Position numbers and translations under genes: made by a program | Notes under the pieces: generated by a model | Databases searched by the model: none | Seen by the model: only the letters and a program-made list of their open reading frames with translations | Told to the model about the DNA's origin: nothing | DNA from: Bifidobacterium margollesii | GTDB lineage: Bacteria > Actinomycetota > Actinomycetes > Actinomycetales > Bifidobacteriaceae | Direction: 5' to 3' | NCBI RefSeq assembly: GCF_002860355.1 | Contig: NZ_NMWU01000029.1 | Location: forward strand, 84,697 to 148,696 | DNA length: 64,000 nucleotides | Part shown: one piece after another, positions 1 through 9,192 of the stretch | How positions within the stretch are numbered: the stretch's first letter is position 1 | How the letters are laid out: the number at the start of each line of letters is the position of its first letter

Positions 1-33
1 GGGGCGGAATGCCGTCCGATCTCTCCGTACGCA

Positions 34-321
34 ATGTTTCCGCCTATGATGGTTCGCATGAATCTTCCCGAGCGCATTCCCGTGGGCGCACGCATCGTCG
101 TACGCTGCACGATCGGCATCGATGAACGTGACGGCCGCGAGAAATACCGGGATATCGTCGGCCACGTACTCGAATGGGACGGACGGACGCTGACGATGCT
201 GCGAGACGAATCCGCGAACGGCTCCCGTCCCGCCGAAGTGACGACCATCCGATCGCAGACCATCGTACGGCTCAAACCGATACCGGAACGTCCGAAATTC
301 ACCGGACGTCCCATGCAATGA
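34..321 (+). CDS. small conserved hypothetical protein (DUF6725-like)
   Basis: The 95-residue frame carries a compact core beginning PERIPVGARIVVR, followed by a region rich in Asp/Arg and beta-prone segments (HVLEWDGRTLTMLRD). It resembles a small bifidobacterial family that I recall as DUF6725; this is recollection, not a search. There is no signal peptide, membrane segment or catalytic motif. Starts at 34, 46, 49 and 58 are all possible and none has a good Shine-Dalgarno; the ATG at 58 (MNLPERIP) would start at the conserved core. It precedes a HAD hydrolase on the same strand. Function unknown. Confidence 0.6.
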   Translation: MFPPMMVRMNLPERIPVGARIVVRCTIGIDERDGREKYRDIVGHVLEWDGRTLTMLRDESANGSRPAEVTTIRSQTIVRLKPIPERPKFTGRPMQ

Positions 322-388
322 CATCGTCCCCTACAATGACATCGGGGCGTCCGCCTTCGGCGCCTTGCAGACCAAGGAAAGAGGGACC

Positions 389-1084
389 ATGACCGATCCG
401 ACCGACATCAAACCGACCGATACCTCCACCATCACCGACCCCACCATCACCGACGTGATCTTCGACTTCTGCGGCGTGCTGTTCGACTGGCAGTGCCGCG
501 ACGCGATCGAAGGACGGTTCCCGCAGGACGTGGTGGACCGCATCTGCTCGGACGACGACGAATGCGGGTTCTACCGCTACGAAGACCGGCTCGACGCCGG
601 CGAGGATCTCGACGACGTGCTGGCCGACTACCGAGAGGAGTTCGGCGACGAGCTGGCCGGAATCTTCCGCTACTATCAGGAGCATTACGAGGACGCCCTG
701 CCTCGCCTCATCCCCGGGATGGAACAGCTGCTCCACGATCTGCATGACGCCGGTCTCGGCGTTTGGGGACTGACCAATTGGGGATGGCAGACGTTCCCGA
801 CGGCGTTCGCCAAATTCCCGCGGATCAAGGCGCTGCTCGACGGCACGATCGTCTCCGGCATCGAGAAAATGCACAAACCCAACGCCGACATCTACGAACT
901 GGCGATGAGCCGCTTCCATCTGACGCCCGAACGGTCGGTGTTCTTCGACGACACCGCAAAGAACATCACCGGCGCACAACGGGTTGGCCTGCACGCCTTC
1001 CAGTTCACCGACGCCGATCAGGCCCGAAAGGATCTCGCATCGCTGGGAGTCACCTTGCAGCATCGTGATGCCGCTGCACGCTGA
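389..1084 (+). CDS. HAD-superfamily hydrolase (YihX/epoxide-hydrolase-N-like)
   Basis: 231 residues from the ATG at 389, which follows a good ribosome binding site (aaggaaagaggg); an upstream TTG at 365 is in frame but less likely. HAD motif I is IFDFCGVLFDW with nucleophile Asp26. Motif III lies around MHKPNADIY (Lys), and motif IV is FFDDTAKN. The second Asp of the usual DxD is replaced, as in the DxGNV/DxGGV branch typified by YihX. A helical cap follows motif I. Predicted cytoplasmic phosphatase acting on a small phosphorylated metabolite; the substrate cannot be read from sequence. The Thr/Asp-rich first 20 residues look like a disordered lead-in. Confidence 0.85.
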   Translation: MTDPTDIKPTDTSTITDPTITDVIFDFCGVLFDWQCRDAIEGRFPQDVVDRICSDDDECGFYRYEDRLDAGEDLDDVLADYREEFGDELAGIFRYYQEHYEDALPRLIPGMEQLLHDLHDAGLGVWGLTNWGWQTFPTAFAKFPRIKALLDGTIVSGIEKMHKPNADIYELAMSRFHLTPERSVFFDDTAKNITGAQRVGLHAFQFTDADQARKDLASLGVTLQHRDAAAR

Positions 1085-1127
1085 TCCGCGACATGGTGGT
1101 GAAGGAATCCGTTAATCCAACACCACG

Positions 1128-1156
1128 TTGACTTAACTGAGCCACGGTTCTAGGAT
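1128..1156 (+). promoter_or_regulatory. putative sigma70-type promoter of the TetR gene
   Basis: TTGACT (1128-1133) and TAGGAT (1151-1156) are separated by 17 bp, about 70 bp before the TetR start. Spacing is ideal and both hexamers are close to consensus. Inferred from sequence only. Confidence 0.5.
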
Positions 1157-1224
1157 GCATATCAACGTTCGGAGATGATCCGACACCACGCCCCACAGAC
1201 ACAGCCCACCGGAAGGCGGAGATC

Positions 1225-1863
1225 ATGGTCCAGCGCAGAAACACCCGAACCGAAGCGGCGATCAGAACGGCGTTCATCACCCTGCTCAAGCAGAAGGGGA
1301 TGAACGCGATGACCGTCAGCGACATCGCCCGGCTCGCGAACATCAACCGCGGCACCTTCTACACCCATTACATGGACAAGTTCGATCTATGTCAGCAGCT
1401 GATCGACAACGCCCACGAGGATCTGACCGACATCATCCGCACATCCACCGCCCGATACGGCTCGTCGCCCACGAACAGCGCAATCGAACTGATCCAATAC
1501 GAAACGATCCTCAAATGCCTGATCTACATCAAGCAGGACTTCGACTTCTTCGACGCGATATCCCGCAGCGGCAACGACATGGCACTGTACAGCAGATGCA
1601 AGGATCTCATCGCGGAGATGCTGACCGTGGAATTCGAACGCAGAGCGGCCGGCCATTCGAAGTCAGCGACGGTGATTTCGGTCTACGGCAGGGAGATGGT
1701 CGCTTCCGCCACCACATCCGTACTGTGGTTGTGGATGCGTCGCGGGTGCGTTGAACCGCCGGAGACCATCGCACGATTCATCGACACGGCAAGACACCTG
1801 CCTCCGGTGGACATGATGGACGCCCGTCTGCTACCGGAACGGACGCCTTCGGCGAACGGCTGA
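1225..1863 (+). CDS. TetR/AcrR-family transcriptional regulator
   Basis: 212 residues. The N-terminal TetR DNA-binding domain (about residues 8-55) contains TVSDIARLANINRGTFYTHY, the characteristic helix-turn-helix with the FYxHY end of the recognition helix. The C-terminal two thirds is helical and resembles the TetR_C branch of small DhaS-like regulators. The ATG at 1225 follows ggaaggcggagatc. It is a single gene between the HAD hydrolase and convergent tyrA, so no target is obvious from context; TetR proteins usually regulate themselves and an adjacent transporter or enzyme. Ligand unknown. Confidence 0.9.
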   Translation: MVQRRNTRTEAAIRTAFITLLKQKGMNAMTVSDIARLANINRGTFYTHYMDKFDLCQQLIDNAHEDLTDIIRTSTARYGSSPTNSAIELIQYETILKCLIYIKQDFDFFDAISRSGNDMALYSRCKDLIAEMLTVEFERRAAGHSKSATVISVYGREMVASATTSVLWLWMRRGCVEPPETIARFIDTARHLPPVDMMDARLLPERTPSANG

Positions 1864-1899
1864 ACGATCAACCGCCCGTACAGCCTATCTCAGCGCGAT

Positions 1900-3021
1900 C
1901 TATCTCAGCGCGGTCCGCACCTGCACTCGGAACGTGCACGGGGAATCGATCCGGACGATATGCTCGCCGCGTTTAGCGGATTCCAGCAGATCCGACCTCC
2001 AATCATGCTCGCTCACCGTGATGAAGCGTTCCTCACGACTCGCACACTCCGCTCCCGTGCCGGTCTTCATGCCATCGACGGCCTTGAACTCACGGTACGG
2101 CCGGGCCTTGGCGAAAAAGTCACGGGATTGCGCCAACGCCCGTCGAACGATCTGCGGATCGGCGGAGGACTCCCGTTCCAGAACATCGGCCATGACGGCG
2201 AGTCTTGCACTCATATGACGCAGCAGTTCGGCCACATTGGCCGAATCCTCCTCCACCATCGCCCGGGTTCGATCAGGATCGGTGAGCGCCACACGGGTCA
2301 TGTCACGCCATGATCCGGCCGCAAGCGCCTGCGCGATATTACGCTCGTCGGTATCCGTCAGCTCATTGGCCAGCGCCGTGGCCACCACATGAGGCATATG
2401 GGAGATCAGTGCGGCGGCACGATCATGGGTGTCGTCATCCAGCACGATCATGCGGTTGCCCACACCAGCGGAGATCATGTCCATCACCGTGAGCATACGG
2501 CCATAATCGGTGGTCTCGTCATAGGTCACGGCCCACAGGGCATCGTCATACAGCGCCGGGTCGGACGCCGCGTATCCGGAAAGCTCGTTGCCGGCCATCG
2601 GATGCGCCCCCACGTATCGATCATCAAGCCCCACGGCCTTCACCTCATCACGCACCTGACCCTTCACGCTGCCCACGTCAGTGAGCGTGGTCGAAGGGTC
2701 AAGCACCGGCGCAAGACGGTTCAGCACGTCCGGCATCGCACGCAGCGGAGTGCACAGCACCAACACGTCGGGAATCGCGGCGGCGAGATCCTCCACCCGC
2801 GGCACGCACTCGATCCCCGCAGCACGAGCTCGTTCATACGGCGCGTCACGATGGTTCCATGCGATGACGGTACGTCCCCTCCCCACCAGACGGCGAGCAA
2901 GGGAACCGCCGATCAGCCCCAGTCCGGCGATGGCGATGGTTCCGGCCTGCGGCGGACGCGATACCGTCAAAGGATCGGCACCCGCCTCCAACGAGGCTCG
3001 CGACGAACTCGTCAATCCCAT
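1900..3021 (-). CDS. tyrA: prephenate dehydrogenase
   Basis: 373 residues. An N-terminal Rossmann fold begins at about residue 29 with IAGLGLIGGSLARRL, the dinucleotide-binding glycine motif. The prephenate dehydrogenase signature GAHPMAGNELSG carries the catalytic-region His. It oxidatively decarboxylates prephenate to 4-hydroxyphenylpyruvate for tyrosine synthesis. The ATG at 3021 has an aaggagctgct ribosome binding site and overlaps the end of pheA by 10 bp, so the two are translationally coupled. No chorismate mutase domain is fused. The C-terminal roughly 60 residues extend past the usual helical domain and have no recognised motif. Confidence 0.95.
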   Translation of the reverse strand: MGLTSSSRASLEAGADPLTVSRPPQAGTIAIAGLGLIGGSLARRLVGRGRTVIAWNHRDAPYERARAAGIECVPRVEDLAAAIPDVLVLCTPLRAMPDVLNRLAPVLDPSTTLTDVGSVKGQVRDEVKAVGLDDRYVGAHPMAGNELSGYAASDPALYDDALWAVTYDETTDYGRMLTVMDMISAGVGNRMIVLDDDTHDRAAALISHMPHVVATALANELTDTDERNIAQALAAGSWRDMTRVALTDPDRTRAMVEEDSANVAELLRHMSARLAVMADVLERESSADPQIVRRALAQSRDFFAKARPYREFKAVDGMKTGTGAECASREERFITVSEHDWRSDLLESAKRGEHIVRIDSPCTFRVQVRTALR

Positions 3022-3995
3022 AGCAGCTCCTTGTCCATTGTCGCCGCATCCTGCTCATGATCCCGCAGATAGCCTTCGAGCGCACCTTCGGCGATGTCGT
3101 CCATATGCACGCCCCCCTCCGGCAGCATCCACGCGCTGACCGGCGGACTGGGACGTTCACGCCTCGGATAGACGGCCAGCGTCTTCATCCAATCGCCATG
3201 CTCGATGATTTCGGTCATGGCGGATCTGAAACCCGCCTCCCACGGCGCGGCGTCGATGGTGGCGATGAAACTGTAGGTTCCGGCATTGCCTTTGATGGGC
3301 CGGGAAATGAAGCTGGTCATGTTCAATCCCGAATCGCGGAGCAGGTCGAGCAGATTCGCCAGTACACCAGGACCGGTGATCAACGGTATGAATGCCACGA
3401 TCGACTCGTATTCCCGCACTCCCCCGGCCTTCAGAGACGACAGTCGGCTCCTCACCTGCGTTCGCGGCGCCAGCACGAGGAATTCGGTGTGACCGCCGTC
3501 GTAGTCCTGCACGCCGCGGCGCATGGTCCGCAATCCGTAGAGACTCCCGCAGATGCGGGGACCATAGGCGACTTCGTTGGGAAGGATGTCACGGCACGCC
3601 GCGGCGTTCGATGCCGCAGGCTGCGGGGTCAGACCATGTTCGACGGTGAACGCCGTGCATTGCGCCAGCCCATGCGGATGGGCCCGGACCGTGGTGAGCT
3701 CACCGTGGTCGGGGCGGACGAACGCATCGAAGACGATGTCCACGCCCACCCGGGCGAATCCCGCGATGTCACGGGCGTCGATCAGCGCATCGAGATTGGG
3801 AACCACATAGCCTTCCACGTTGTTCTCCCAGGCCACGACGCCCCATCCCCGCCCTTCGCGCACCGCTTCGAAAATGGCGGTGACGTTCGGCTCGGCGACA
3901 AGTTCGACATCGCCTTCGAGCAAGTCGGCGGCCAGCACGGCCGCCTGGTGGGTGAACGATCCCCGAGGACCGAGATAATGCAGCGTCGTGGTCAT
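3012..3995 (-). CDS. pheA: prephenate dehydratase with divergent active-site motif
   Basis: 327 residues: a PDT domain (about 1-185) followed by an ACT domain (about 205-290). It starts with YLGPRGSFTHQAA, the family N-terminal motif, and has ENNVEGY and LAQC, matching the two other conserved PDT segments. It converts prephenate to phenylpyruvate. The usual catalytic TRF motif reads HTEF, so the Thr and Phe are kept but Arg is replaced by Glu. The ACT GALV and ESRP motifs read GVLA and ISRP, so phenylalanine feedback may differ. The first base of its ATG lies in an ATGA overlap with the upstream membrane gene, and its 3' end overlaps tyrA. Confidence 0.9.
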   Translation of the reverse strand: MTTTLHYLGPRGSFTHQAAVLAADLLEGDVELVAEPNVTAIFEAVREGRGWGVVAWENNVEGYVVPNLDALIDARDIAGFARVGVDIVFDAFVRPDHGELTTVRAHPHGLAQCTAFTVEHGLTPQPAASNAAACRDILPNEVAYGPRICGSLYGLRTMRRGVQDYDGGHTEFLVLAPRTQVRSRLSSLKAGGVREYESIVAFIPLITGPGVLANLLDLLRDSGLNMTSFISRPIKGNAGTYSFIATIDAAPWEAGFRSAMTEIIEHGDWMKTLAVYPRRERPSPPVSAWMLPEGGVHMDDIAEGALEGYLRDHEQDAATMDKELLWD

Positions 3996-4540
3996 CGTGC
4001 GCTTCCTCCGACTCCGCGGACCGTATGGGACTCATCACCGCGCCTGTCATCGTCAGACGATCGTGGAGGCACGACGAACATACGGTCGGGCAGCATGACG
4101 AGCACCACCTGCACGGCCACCATGCCCAGCAGCCAGATGATGCCGGATTTCTGCATGACGAACGAGTAGGCGTCGCTGGTGTATCCGAAGATGATCATCG
4201 CCCGCGAGGTGGTGGCCGTTTCGGTGAGCAGCCAAGTCACCATGCCGGAGGAGACCAGATGGAGTCCAAGTCCCACGCTGCCGCTGCGGGCGCGGGCCGA
4301 CCATGCCGAGATACCGACCAGCAGCAGTGCCAGCACCAGCCCGTAGGGAATGTTCTGCGGCACCCCCATGCGGTAGGCGCATGATCCCACGAACCCTACG
4401 ATCGCACCGGAAACCAGACCGACCAGCATGCGGGCCCATCCGGGCAGACGGAAGCTCCAAGGCATAAGCCGGGAGACGTCTTCGGATTGCCGTCGTGGAT
4501 GTTGTCGCGCCATTCGCTGAGTCATATTCCGCCGAGTCAT
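3992..4540 (-). CDS. small integral membrane protein upstream of pheA
   Basis: About 182 residues from the ATG at 4540 (MTRRNMTQRM); starts at 4525 or 4513 are also possible. The longer frame to 4651 runs into a dispersed repeat and is unlikely. Four hydrophobic segments are visible, for example MLVGLVSGAIVGFVGSC, YGLVLALLLVGISAW and IIWLLGMVAVQVVLVMLP, with a basic N-terminus and a charged C-terminal tail. The stop overlaps the pheA start as ATGA, so it is the first gene of the pheA-tyrA operon. I do not recognise a domain. A link to aromatic amino acid metabolism is only suggested by position. Confidence 0.75.
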   Translation of the reverse strand: MTRRNMTQRMARQHPRRQSEDVSRLMPWSFRLPGWARMLVGLVSGAIVGFVGSCAYRMGVPQNIPYGLVLALLLVGISAWSARARSGSVGLGLHLVSSGMVTWLLTETATTSRAMIIFGYTSDAYSFVMQKSGIIWLLGMVAVQVVLVMLPDRMFVVPPRSSDDDRRGDESHTVRGVGGSAR

Positions 4541-4598
4541 GTTGTTCAGTATGCCGCGACGAGGAGACCGCAGGGGTTTCGCGTTCGTTTTTCGATAT

Positions 4599-4653
4599 CC
4601 CCTCATCCGACCGGCTGTGCCGGCCACCTTCCCCCGAGGGGGAAGGCTCAAAG
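4599..4653 (-). repeat. REP-like dispersed palindromic repeat, copy A
   Basis: About 55 bp carrying two nested hairpins: ccggctgtgccgg and the near-perfect palindrome ccttcccccgagggggaagg. It is repeated almost exactly at 4688-4739 and, inverted and more diverged, at 50055-50108. It lies in the gap after typA. Strand is arbitrary. Confidence 0.75.
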
Positions 4654-4687
4654 CCGGTGGGAATTCCTGCCTGTGCGCCGTTGCCGG

Positions 4688-4739
4688 CCCCTCATCCGAC
4701 CGGCTGCGCCGGCCTTCCCCCGAGGGGGAAGGCTCAAAG
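4688..4739 (-). repeat. REP-like dispersed palindromic repeat, copy B
   Basis: Direct repeat of copy A lacking three bases (acc) between its two hairpins. It ends 8 bp from the typA stop codon. No T-tract follows on either strand, so a simple intrinsic terminator is not obvious. Confidence 0.75.
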
Positions 4740-4747
4740 GACGCCGA

Positions 4748-6670
4748 TCAGGCGTTCTTATTCTGACGACGCTGCTTCGCGCGCCACTTGTACCAATCCT
4801 CGCGCTTGAGGATGATCTTGCGCACGCGAATGGCTTCGGGGGTCACCTCCACGCACTCGTCCTCGTTGGCGAAGTCCAGCGACTCCTCAAGGCTCATCTT
4901 GATCGGCGGGGTGAGGGTTTCCAGCACGTCGGCGGTGGAGGAGCGCATGTTGGTCATGTGCTTGGCCAGCGTGATGTTCACGTCGAGTTCGTCGGGCTTG
5001 TTGGCCACGCCCACGACCTGACCCTCATACACCGGGGACTGCGGTTCGACGAAGAAGTTGCCTCGCGCCTGCAGACGCTGCATGGCGTACGGAGTCGCCA
5101 CACCCTGGCGGTCGGAAACCATCGATCCGTTCTGTCGAATGGTGATCTCACCGGCCCACGGAGCGTATCCGGCGGAGATCGAGGAGGCGATGCCGGTGCC
5201 GCGGGTGGCGGAGAGCAGTGCGGTGCGGAAACCGATCAGACCACGGGAGGGCACGGTGAACTGCAGACGGACCCAGCCGGAACCGTGGTTGGTCATGTTG
5301 TCCATACGGCCCTTGCGATCGGCCAGAAGCTGGGTGACGGTGCCCATGTACTCCTCGGGCACGTCGATGGTGGTGTTCTCCATCGGCTCGTTGATCTTGC
5401 CGTCGATGGTCTTGGTCACCACCTGCGGACGACCGACGGTGAGCTCGTAGCCTTCACGACGCATCTGCTCGGCGAGCACGGCCAGCGCCAGTTCGCCACG
5501 GCCCTGGACCTCCCAGGCGTCGGGGCGATCGGTGGGCAGCACCTTGATCGACACGTTGCCGATGAGCTCGCGGTCGAGACGGTCCTTGATCATGCGGGCG
5601 GTGAGCTTGTGATCCTTGCCCTCAGTGCCGGCCAGCGGCGAGTCGTTGATGCCGAAGGTCATGGAGATGGCCGGATCGTCCACATGGATGAGCGGCAGCG
5701 GCTTGGGGTCGTTGGGGTCGACGATGGTCTCACCGATCATGATGTCGTTCACGCCGGCCACCGCCACGATGTCCCCGGGGCCCGCGGACTCGACGGGGGT
5801 GCGCTCCAGACCCTGCGTGCGCAGCAGTTCGGAGACGCGGAAGTTCTCAAGGGATCCGTCGACGCGGGACAGGCCGTAGGTCTTGCCCTTCTCCAGCGTG
5901 CCGTTGTAGATGCGGACGAGGCCGAGTCGTCCGAGGAAGTCGGAGGAATCGATGTTGGCCACATGCGCCTGCAGCGGAGCGCCCTCCTCGTACTCGGGGG
6001 CGGGGATGTTGGAGATGATCGCCTCGAACAGCGGTTCGAGATCCTCGTTGTCGGGCAGACCGCCGTCGGCGGGCTGGTTGGTGGAGGCGTAACCGGCCTT
6101 GGCGGCGCAGTAGATCACCGGCATGTCGAGCAGCTGGTCGAGATCGAGATCGATGCCTTCATGCTGCACGTCGTCGGCCAGACCGAGCAGCAGGTCGGAG
6201 GTCTCACCCACGACCTCTTCGATGCGGGCGTCCGGACGGTCCACCTTGTTTACGCACAGGATCACGGGCAGCTTGGCCTCAAGCGCCTTGCGCAGCACGA
6301 AACGGGTCTGGGGCAGCGGGCCCTCGGATGCGTCGACGAGCAGCACCACGCCGTCGACCATAGAGATGCCGCGCTCCACCTCGCCACCGAAATCAGCGTG
6401 GCCGGGGGTGTCGATGATGTTGAGCGTGATGCCTTCCGGATGACCGTACTTCGCGGCCAGCGGGCCGGTGTATTCCACGGCGGTGTTCTTGGCGAGAATG
6501 GTGATGCCCTTCTCGCGCTCCAGATCGTTGGAATCCATCACACGATCCGGAACCTCCTCGCGCTCGTTGAAGACATGGGACTGCTGGAGCATAGCGTTCA
6601 CCAGCGTGGTCTTGCCGTGATCGACGTGTGCCACGATTGCCACATTACGAATATCACCACGAACCGCCAT
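4748..6670 (-). CDS. typA: ribosome-associated GTPase TypA/BipA
   Basis: 640 residues, slightly longer than the usual ~610. The G1 motif [10 protein letters not shown] starts at about residue 14, followed by DTPGHADF (G3) and NKVDRPDA (G4). The EF-G-like domains II, III and V follow, and then the TypA-specific C-terminal domain ([19 protein letters not shown]). TypA is a translational GTPase that binds the 70S ribosome and assists 50S assembly and stress adaptation. The ATG at 6670 follows an aaagagagg ribosome binding site. Single gene with its own promoter; REP-like repeats sit just past the stop. Confidence 0.97.
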   Translation of the reverse strand: MAVRGDIRNVAIVAHVDHGKTTLVNAMLQQSHVFNEREEVPDRVMDSNDLEREKGITILAKNTAVEYTGPLAAKYGHPEGITLNIIDTPGHADFGGEVERGISMVDGVVLLVDASEGPLPQTRFVLRKALEAKLPVILCVNKVDRPDARIEEVVGETSDLLLGLADDVQHEGIDLDLDQLLDMPVIYCAAKAGYASTNQPADGGLPDNEDLEPLFEAIISNIPAPEYEEGAPLQAHVANIDSSDFLGRLGLVRIYNGTLEKGKTYGLSRVDGSLENFRVSELLRTQGLERTPVESAGPGDIVAVAGVNDIMIGETIVDPNDPKPLPLIHVDDPAISMTFGINDSPLAGTEGKDHKLTARMIKDRLDRELIGNVSIKVLPTDRPDAWEVQGRGELALAVLAEQMRREGYELTVGRPQVVTKTIDGKINEPMENTTIDVPEEYMGTVTQLLADRKGRMDNMTNHGSGWVRLQFTVPSRGLIGFRTALLSATRGTGIASSISAGYAPWAGEITIRQNGSMVSDRQGVATPYAMQRLQARGNFFVEPQSPVYEGQVVGVANKPDELDVNITLAKHMTNMRSSTADVLETLTPPIKMSLEESLDFANEDECVEVTPEAIRVRKIILKREDWYKWRAKQRRQNKNA

Positions 6671-6757
6671 CGAAACCTCTCTTTACCTTAATTCTTGGCT
6701 GTCTTGCGGATTGGCCTTGTTGATCGATTACTTGTCGCTTACACACAAACCGAAGCA

Positions 6758-6786
6758 ATATTAGCGACATGGGTTGACGGATCGAA
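6758..6786 (-). promoter_or_regulatory. putative typA promoter
   Basis: On the minus strand, TTCGAT (6786-6781) and TAATAT (6763-6758) are 17 bp apart, roughly 90 bp before the typA start. The -35 begins only 5 bp from the scpB stop codon. Inferred from sequence only. Confidence 0.4.
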
Positions 6787-6790
6787 CGGG

Positions 6791-7402
6791 TCAGACGTCC
6801 GGCGCCGAGCCGGTCACGTCGTCCGCCGATTCGGGCAGGAACGGCGCCAGGGACGGCAGCTGATCGAGATCATCCAATCCCATGTATTCCAAGAACAGAT
6901 CCGACGTGATCAACAGGGCAGCACCGGTTTCCTCGTCCTCCCCGCGTTCGCAGACCAGTCCTCGCAGCAGCAGCGAGCGCACCACGCCATCCGAGTTCAC
7001 GCCCCGGATCGCCGTCAGACGAGAGCGGGTCACCGGCTGCTGGTAGGCGACGATCGCCAGCGTTTCCAACGCCGCCTGGGAGAGCCGTGCCGACTGCCCG
7101 TCAGCCGTGAACGCGCGAACCACGGGGTCGAACACCGCCCGACTGGCGAACCGCCATCCGCGTACGGTCCGACGCAGTTCGAACCCTCGTGGAGCACGGA
7201 CGGGACATGCCGAGGCTGCGCCGTCATCATCGCCGTCATAATCCGCCTGCAGCGACTCCAGCGCATGCATGACCCGGTCGGATTCCACACCGAGCATGCG
7301 CGCGAGATCCTGCGCCTGCAACGGCCGGTCGGCCGCGATCAGCACCGCTTCCAGGCAGGCCGCCAGTCCGCCGGGAAAATCGTCGACGTCGAAATCAGCC
7401 AT
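6791..7402 (-). CDS. scpB: segregation and condensation protein B
   Basis: 203 residues. Two winged-helix domains typical of ScpB are apparent. The first includes LARMLGVESDRVMHALESL, and the second has the signature LETLAIVAYQQPVTRSRL followed by IRGVNSDGVVRSLL. ScpB binds ScpA and the SMC ATPase to form the chromosome-condensing complex. The ATG at 7402 follows gggggatgatgg, 22 bp after the scpA stop, so the pair is one transcript. smc itself lies at 20934-24560 in this window. Confidence 0.95.
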   Translation of the reverse strand: MADFDVDDFPGGLAACLEAVLIAADRPLQAQDLARMLGVESDRVMHALESLQADYDGDDDGAASACPVRAPRGFELRRTVRGWRFASRAVFDPVVRAFTADGQSARLSQAALETLAIVAYQQPVTRSRLTAIRGVNSDGVVRSLLLRGLVCERGEDEETGAALLITSDLFLEYMGLDDLDQLPSLAPFLPESADDVTGSAPDV

Positions 7403-7424
7403 CCATCATCCCCCTACTCATCGG

Positions 7425-8204
7425 TTATTCGGCGGCGAGGATCGACACGATGTCGTCATCCGCCGGCCAGCCGGCGTCGTCCACGACCCATCGCACATGC
7501 AGCACGGCATATGGGCCATCCTGCCGGAACTGCACTGAACCTTGCCGGAAAAACGCCAGCAGGGCAAGGAACCTCGCCACCGTTTCGGCCACCGACGCGT
7601 CCTGCGTCAGCTCATCGAAGGTTGTCGAACCTCCCGACAGCGATCGCAGGCGATCACGCACCACGGTGGCCTGAGCCCGCAGATCGACCAGCGGCACATG
7701 CAGCTGCCCAACCGAGACCTCGTCTGCCGGAGCGTTCGCGATGACCCGCGCCGCGATCCGGGCCAGTCCTGCCGCATCCACGGTACGAACCAGTTCCGCG
7801 GGCGCGGATGCGGGCGCGGCATCCACCGTTCCGGGATGCGCGTGCCATCCGGCATTGGTCTCGATCAGCGCTCGGAAATCCGCGGCCGCACGTTTGAACG
7901 CCCGATACTGCAGCAGGCGGGCGAACAGCAGATCCCGTTCTCGCAGCGCCTCCATGCTCCGTTCGTCACGCTCCGCGTCATCCGTGTCCGGCAGCAGCGC
8001 CACGCTCTTCGCCTCCACAAGAATCGAGGCCACATCGATGAACGAGCTGGCCTCATCCATGTCCCGGGAAAGATCCATGCCGCCGATATAGTCGAGGAAC
8101 TCGCCGGTGATCTGCGCGAGAGACACCTCGGTGAGCTCCAGGCGACGATTGGCCAGCAGTCCAAGCAGCACATCGAACGGGCCGGAATACCCTTCCACGT
8201 TCAC
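7425..8204 (-). CDS. scpA: segregation and condensation protein A (kleisin)
   Basis: 259 residues. The N-terminal MNVEGYSGPFDVLLGLL is the conserved ScpA start, followed by ITGEFLDYI and the SFIDVASILVEAKSVALLP segment that contacts SMC. The C-terminal winged helix is near residues 190-250. The GTG at 8204 is the first possible start because a TAG stop immediately precedes it in frame; the ribosome binding site is weak (ggtgg). Kleisin subunit bridging the SMC heads. It is followed by scpB and preceded by parA. Confidence 0.95.
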   Translation of the reverse strand: MNVEGYSGPFDVLLGLLANRRLELTEVSLAQITGEFLDYIGGMDLSRDMDEASSFIDVASILVEAKSVALLPDTDDAERDERSMEALRERDLLFARLLQYRAFKRAAADFRALIETNAGWHAHPGTVDAAPASAPAELVRTVDAAGLARIAARVIANAPADEVSVGQLHVPLVDLRAQATVVRDRLRSLSGGSTTFDELTQDASVAETVARFLALLAFFRQGSVQFRQDGPYAVLHVRWVVDDAGWPADDDIVSILAAE

Positions 8205-8281
8205 CTAGAATCCACCGGCATCCTGATCCGCCCGCGAAGCGTCGAGCGGATCAGGCTGGTCGACGCCGGCCATCGACGCGG

Positions 8282-9121
8282 CTACGCGATCACCCCTCGG
8301 GCCACCAGTTCGCGCGCCACCTCGCGGTACTCCTTCGCGGTCTTGTGCTGCGGCGCGTACATCGTGATCGGCGCGGCCGCGATCGTGGCGTCGGGCAGCT
8401 TGATCGATCTGGTGATCACGGTGTGGAACACCTTCTCCTGGAACGCTTCGTAGATGCGGTCCATGACCTCTTCGGAGTGCAGCGTGCGCGTGTACATCGT
8501 CACCAGCACGCCGTACACCTCCAAGGACGGATTGATGCGGGTCTTGACCTTTTCGATCGACTGCATGAGCAGCGCCACGCCTCGCAGGGCGAAGAACTCG
8601 GCGGCCACCGGAATGACCACCCCGTCCGCCGCGGTCAGCGCGTTCACCGTGAGCAGTCCGAGCGACGGCTGGCAGTCGATGATGATGATGTCGTATTCGT
8701 CCCTCAGCGGCCGCAGCACGCCGGCCAGCACCTGTTCGCGTCCCACTTCGGTGACCAGCTGCACCTCCGCCGCGGAAAGATCGATGTTCGCGGGAATGAT
8801 GTCGAGCCCGGGGAACCGGGTGTGCTGGATCACCACATGCGGATCCATCGCCGGGGAGAACAGGGCCGTGTAGATCGTCTCGTCCACCGCGTTCGCGTTG
8901 ATGCCCAATCCCACCGAAGCCGCGCCCTGCGGATCGAAATCCACGATCAGCACCTTGCGACCGTAGTTGCACAAGGCTCCGGCTATATTGATCGACGAGG
9001 TGGTTTTGCCGACCCCGCCTTTCTGGTTGCACATCGCCACGATACGGGCCGGCCCGTGCCGGTCAAGGTTTTCGGGCGCCGGAAATGTCTCATACTCGCG
9101 CCCCAGCAGATCAGTAGGCAT
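8282..9121 (-). CDS. parA: ParA/Soj-family chromosome partitioning ATPase
   Basis: 279 residues. The deviant Walker A is CNQKGGVGKTTSSINIA at about residues 31-47, with the signature lysine. Walker A' / switch I is VDFDPQGAASVGLG, and Walker B is IIIDCQPSLGLLT. These define the ParA/MinD superfamily that dimerises with ATP and binds DNA nonspecifically. No parB is adjacent. Position between xerD and scpA is the usual actinobacterial arrangement for an accessory ParA, rather than the origin-proximal parAB locus. The start at 9121 has little ribosome binding site, but the preceding N-terminal residues look family-like. Confidence 0.9.
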   Translation of the reverse strand: MPTDLLGREYETFPAPENLDRHGPARIVAMCNQKGGVGKTTSSINIAGALCNYGRKVLIVDFDPQGAASVGLGINANAVDETIYTALFSPAMDPHVVIQHTRFPGLDIIPANIDLSAAEVQLVTEVGREQVLAGVLRPLRDEYDIIIIDCQPSLGLLTVNALTAADGVVIPVAAEFFALRGVALLMQSIEKVKTRINPSLEVYGVLVTMYTRTLHSEEVMDRIYEAFQEKVFHTVITRSIKLPDATIAAAPITMYAPQHKTAKEYREVARELVARGVIA

Positions 9122-9192
9122 ATCACACAGAGTAACCAGAATGCGTGACTTGCCGGCGGCATGACATTCGCGTTTTCACGCGGAAAGCCCCG

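Noticed and set aside
4487-6691. 734-codon plus-strand frame over typA
   Set aside because: Antisense shadow of typA, whose GTPase motifs are unmistakable; no ribosome binding site or domain in the plus-strand frame.
8282-9121. ParA as sign of an integrated plasmid
   Set aside because: Its place between xerD and scpA-scpB is a usual chromosomal arrangement in this group, base composition matches the neighbours, and no parB or replication gene is present.
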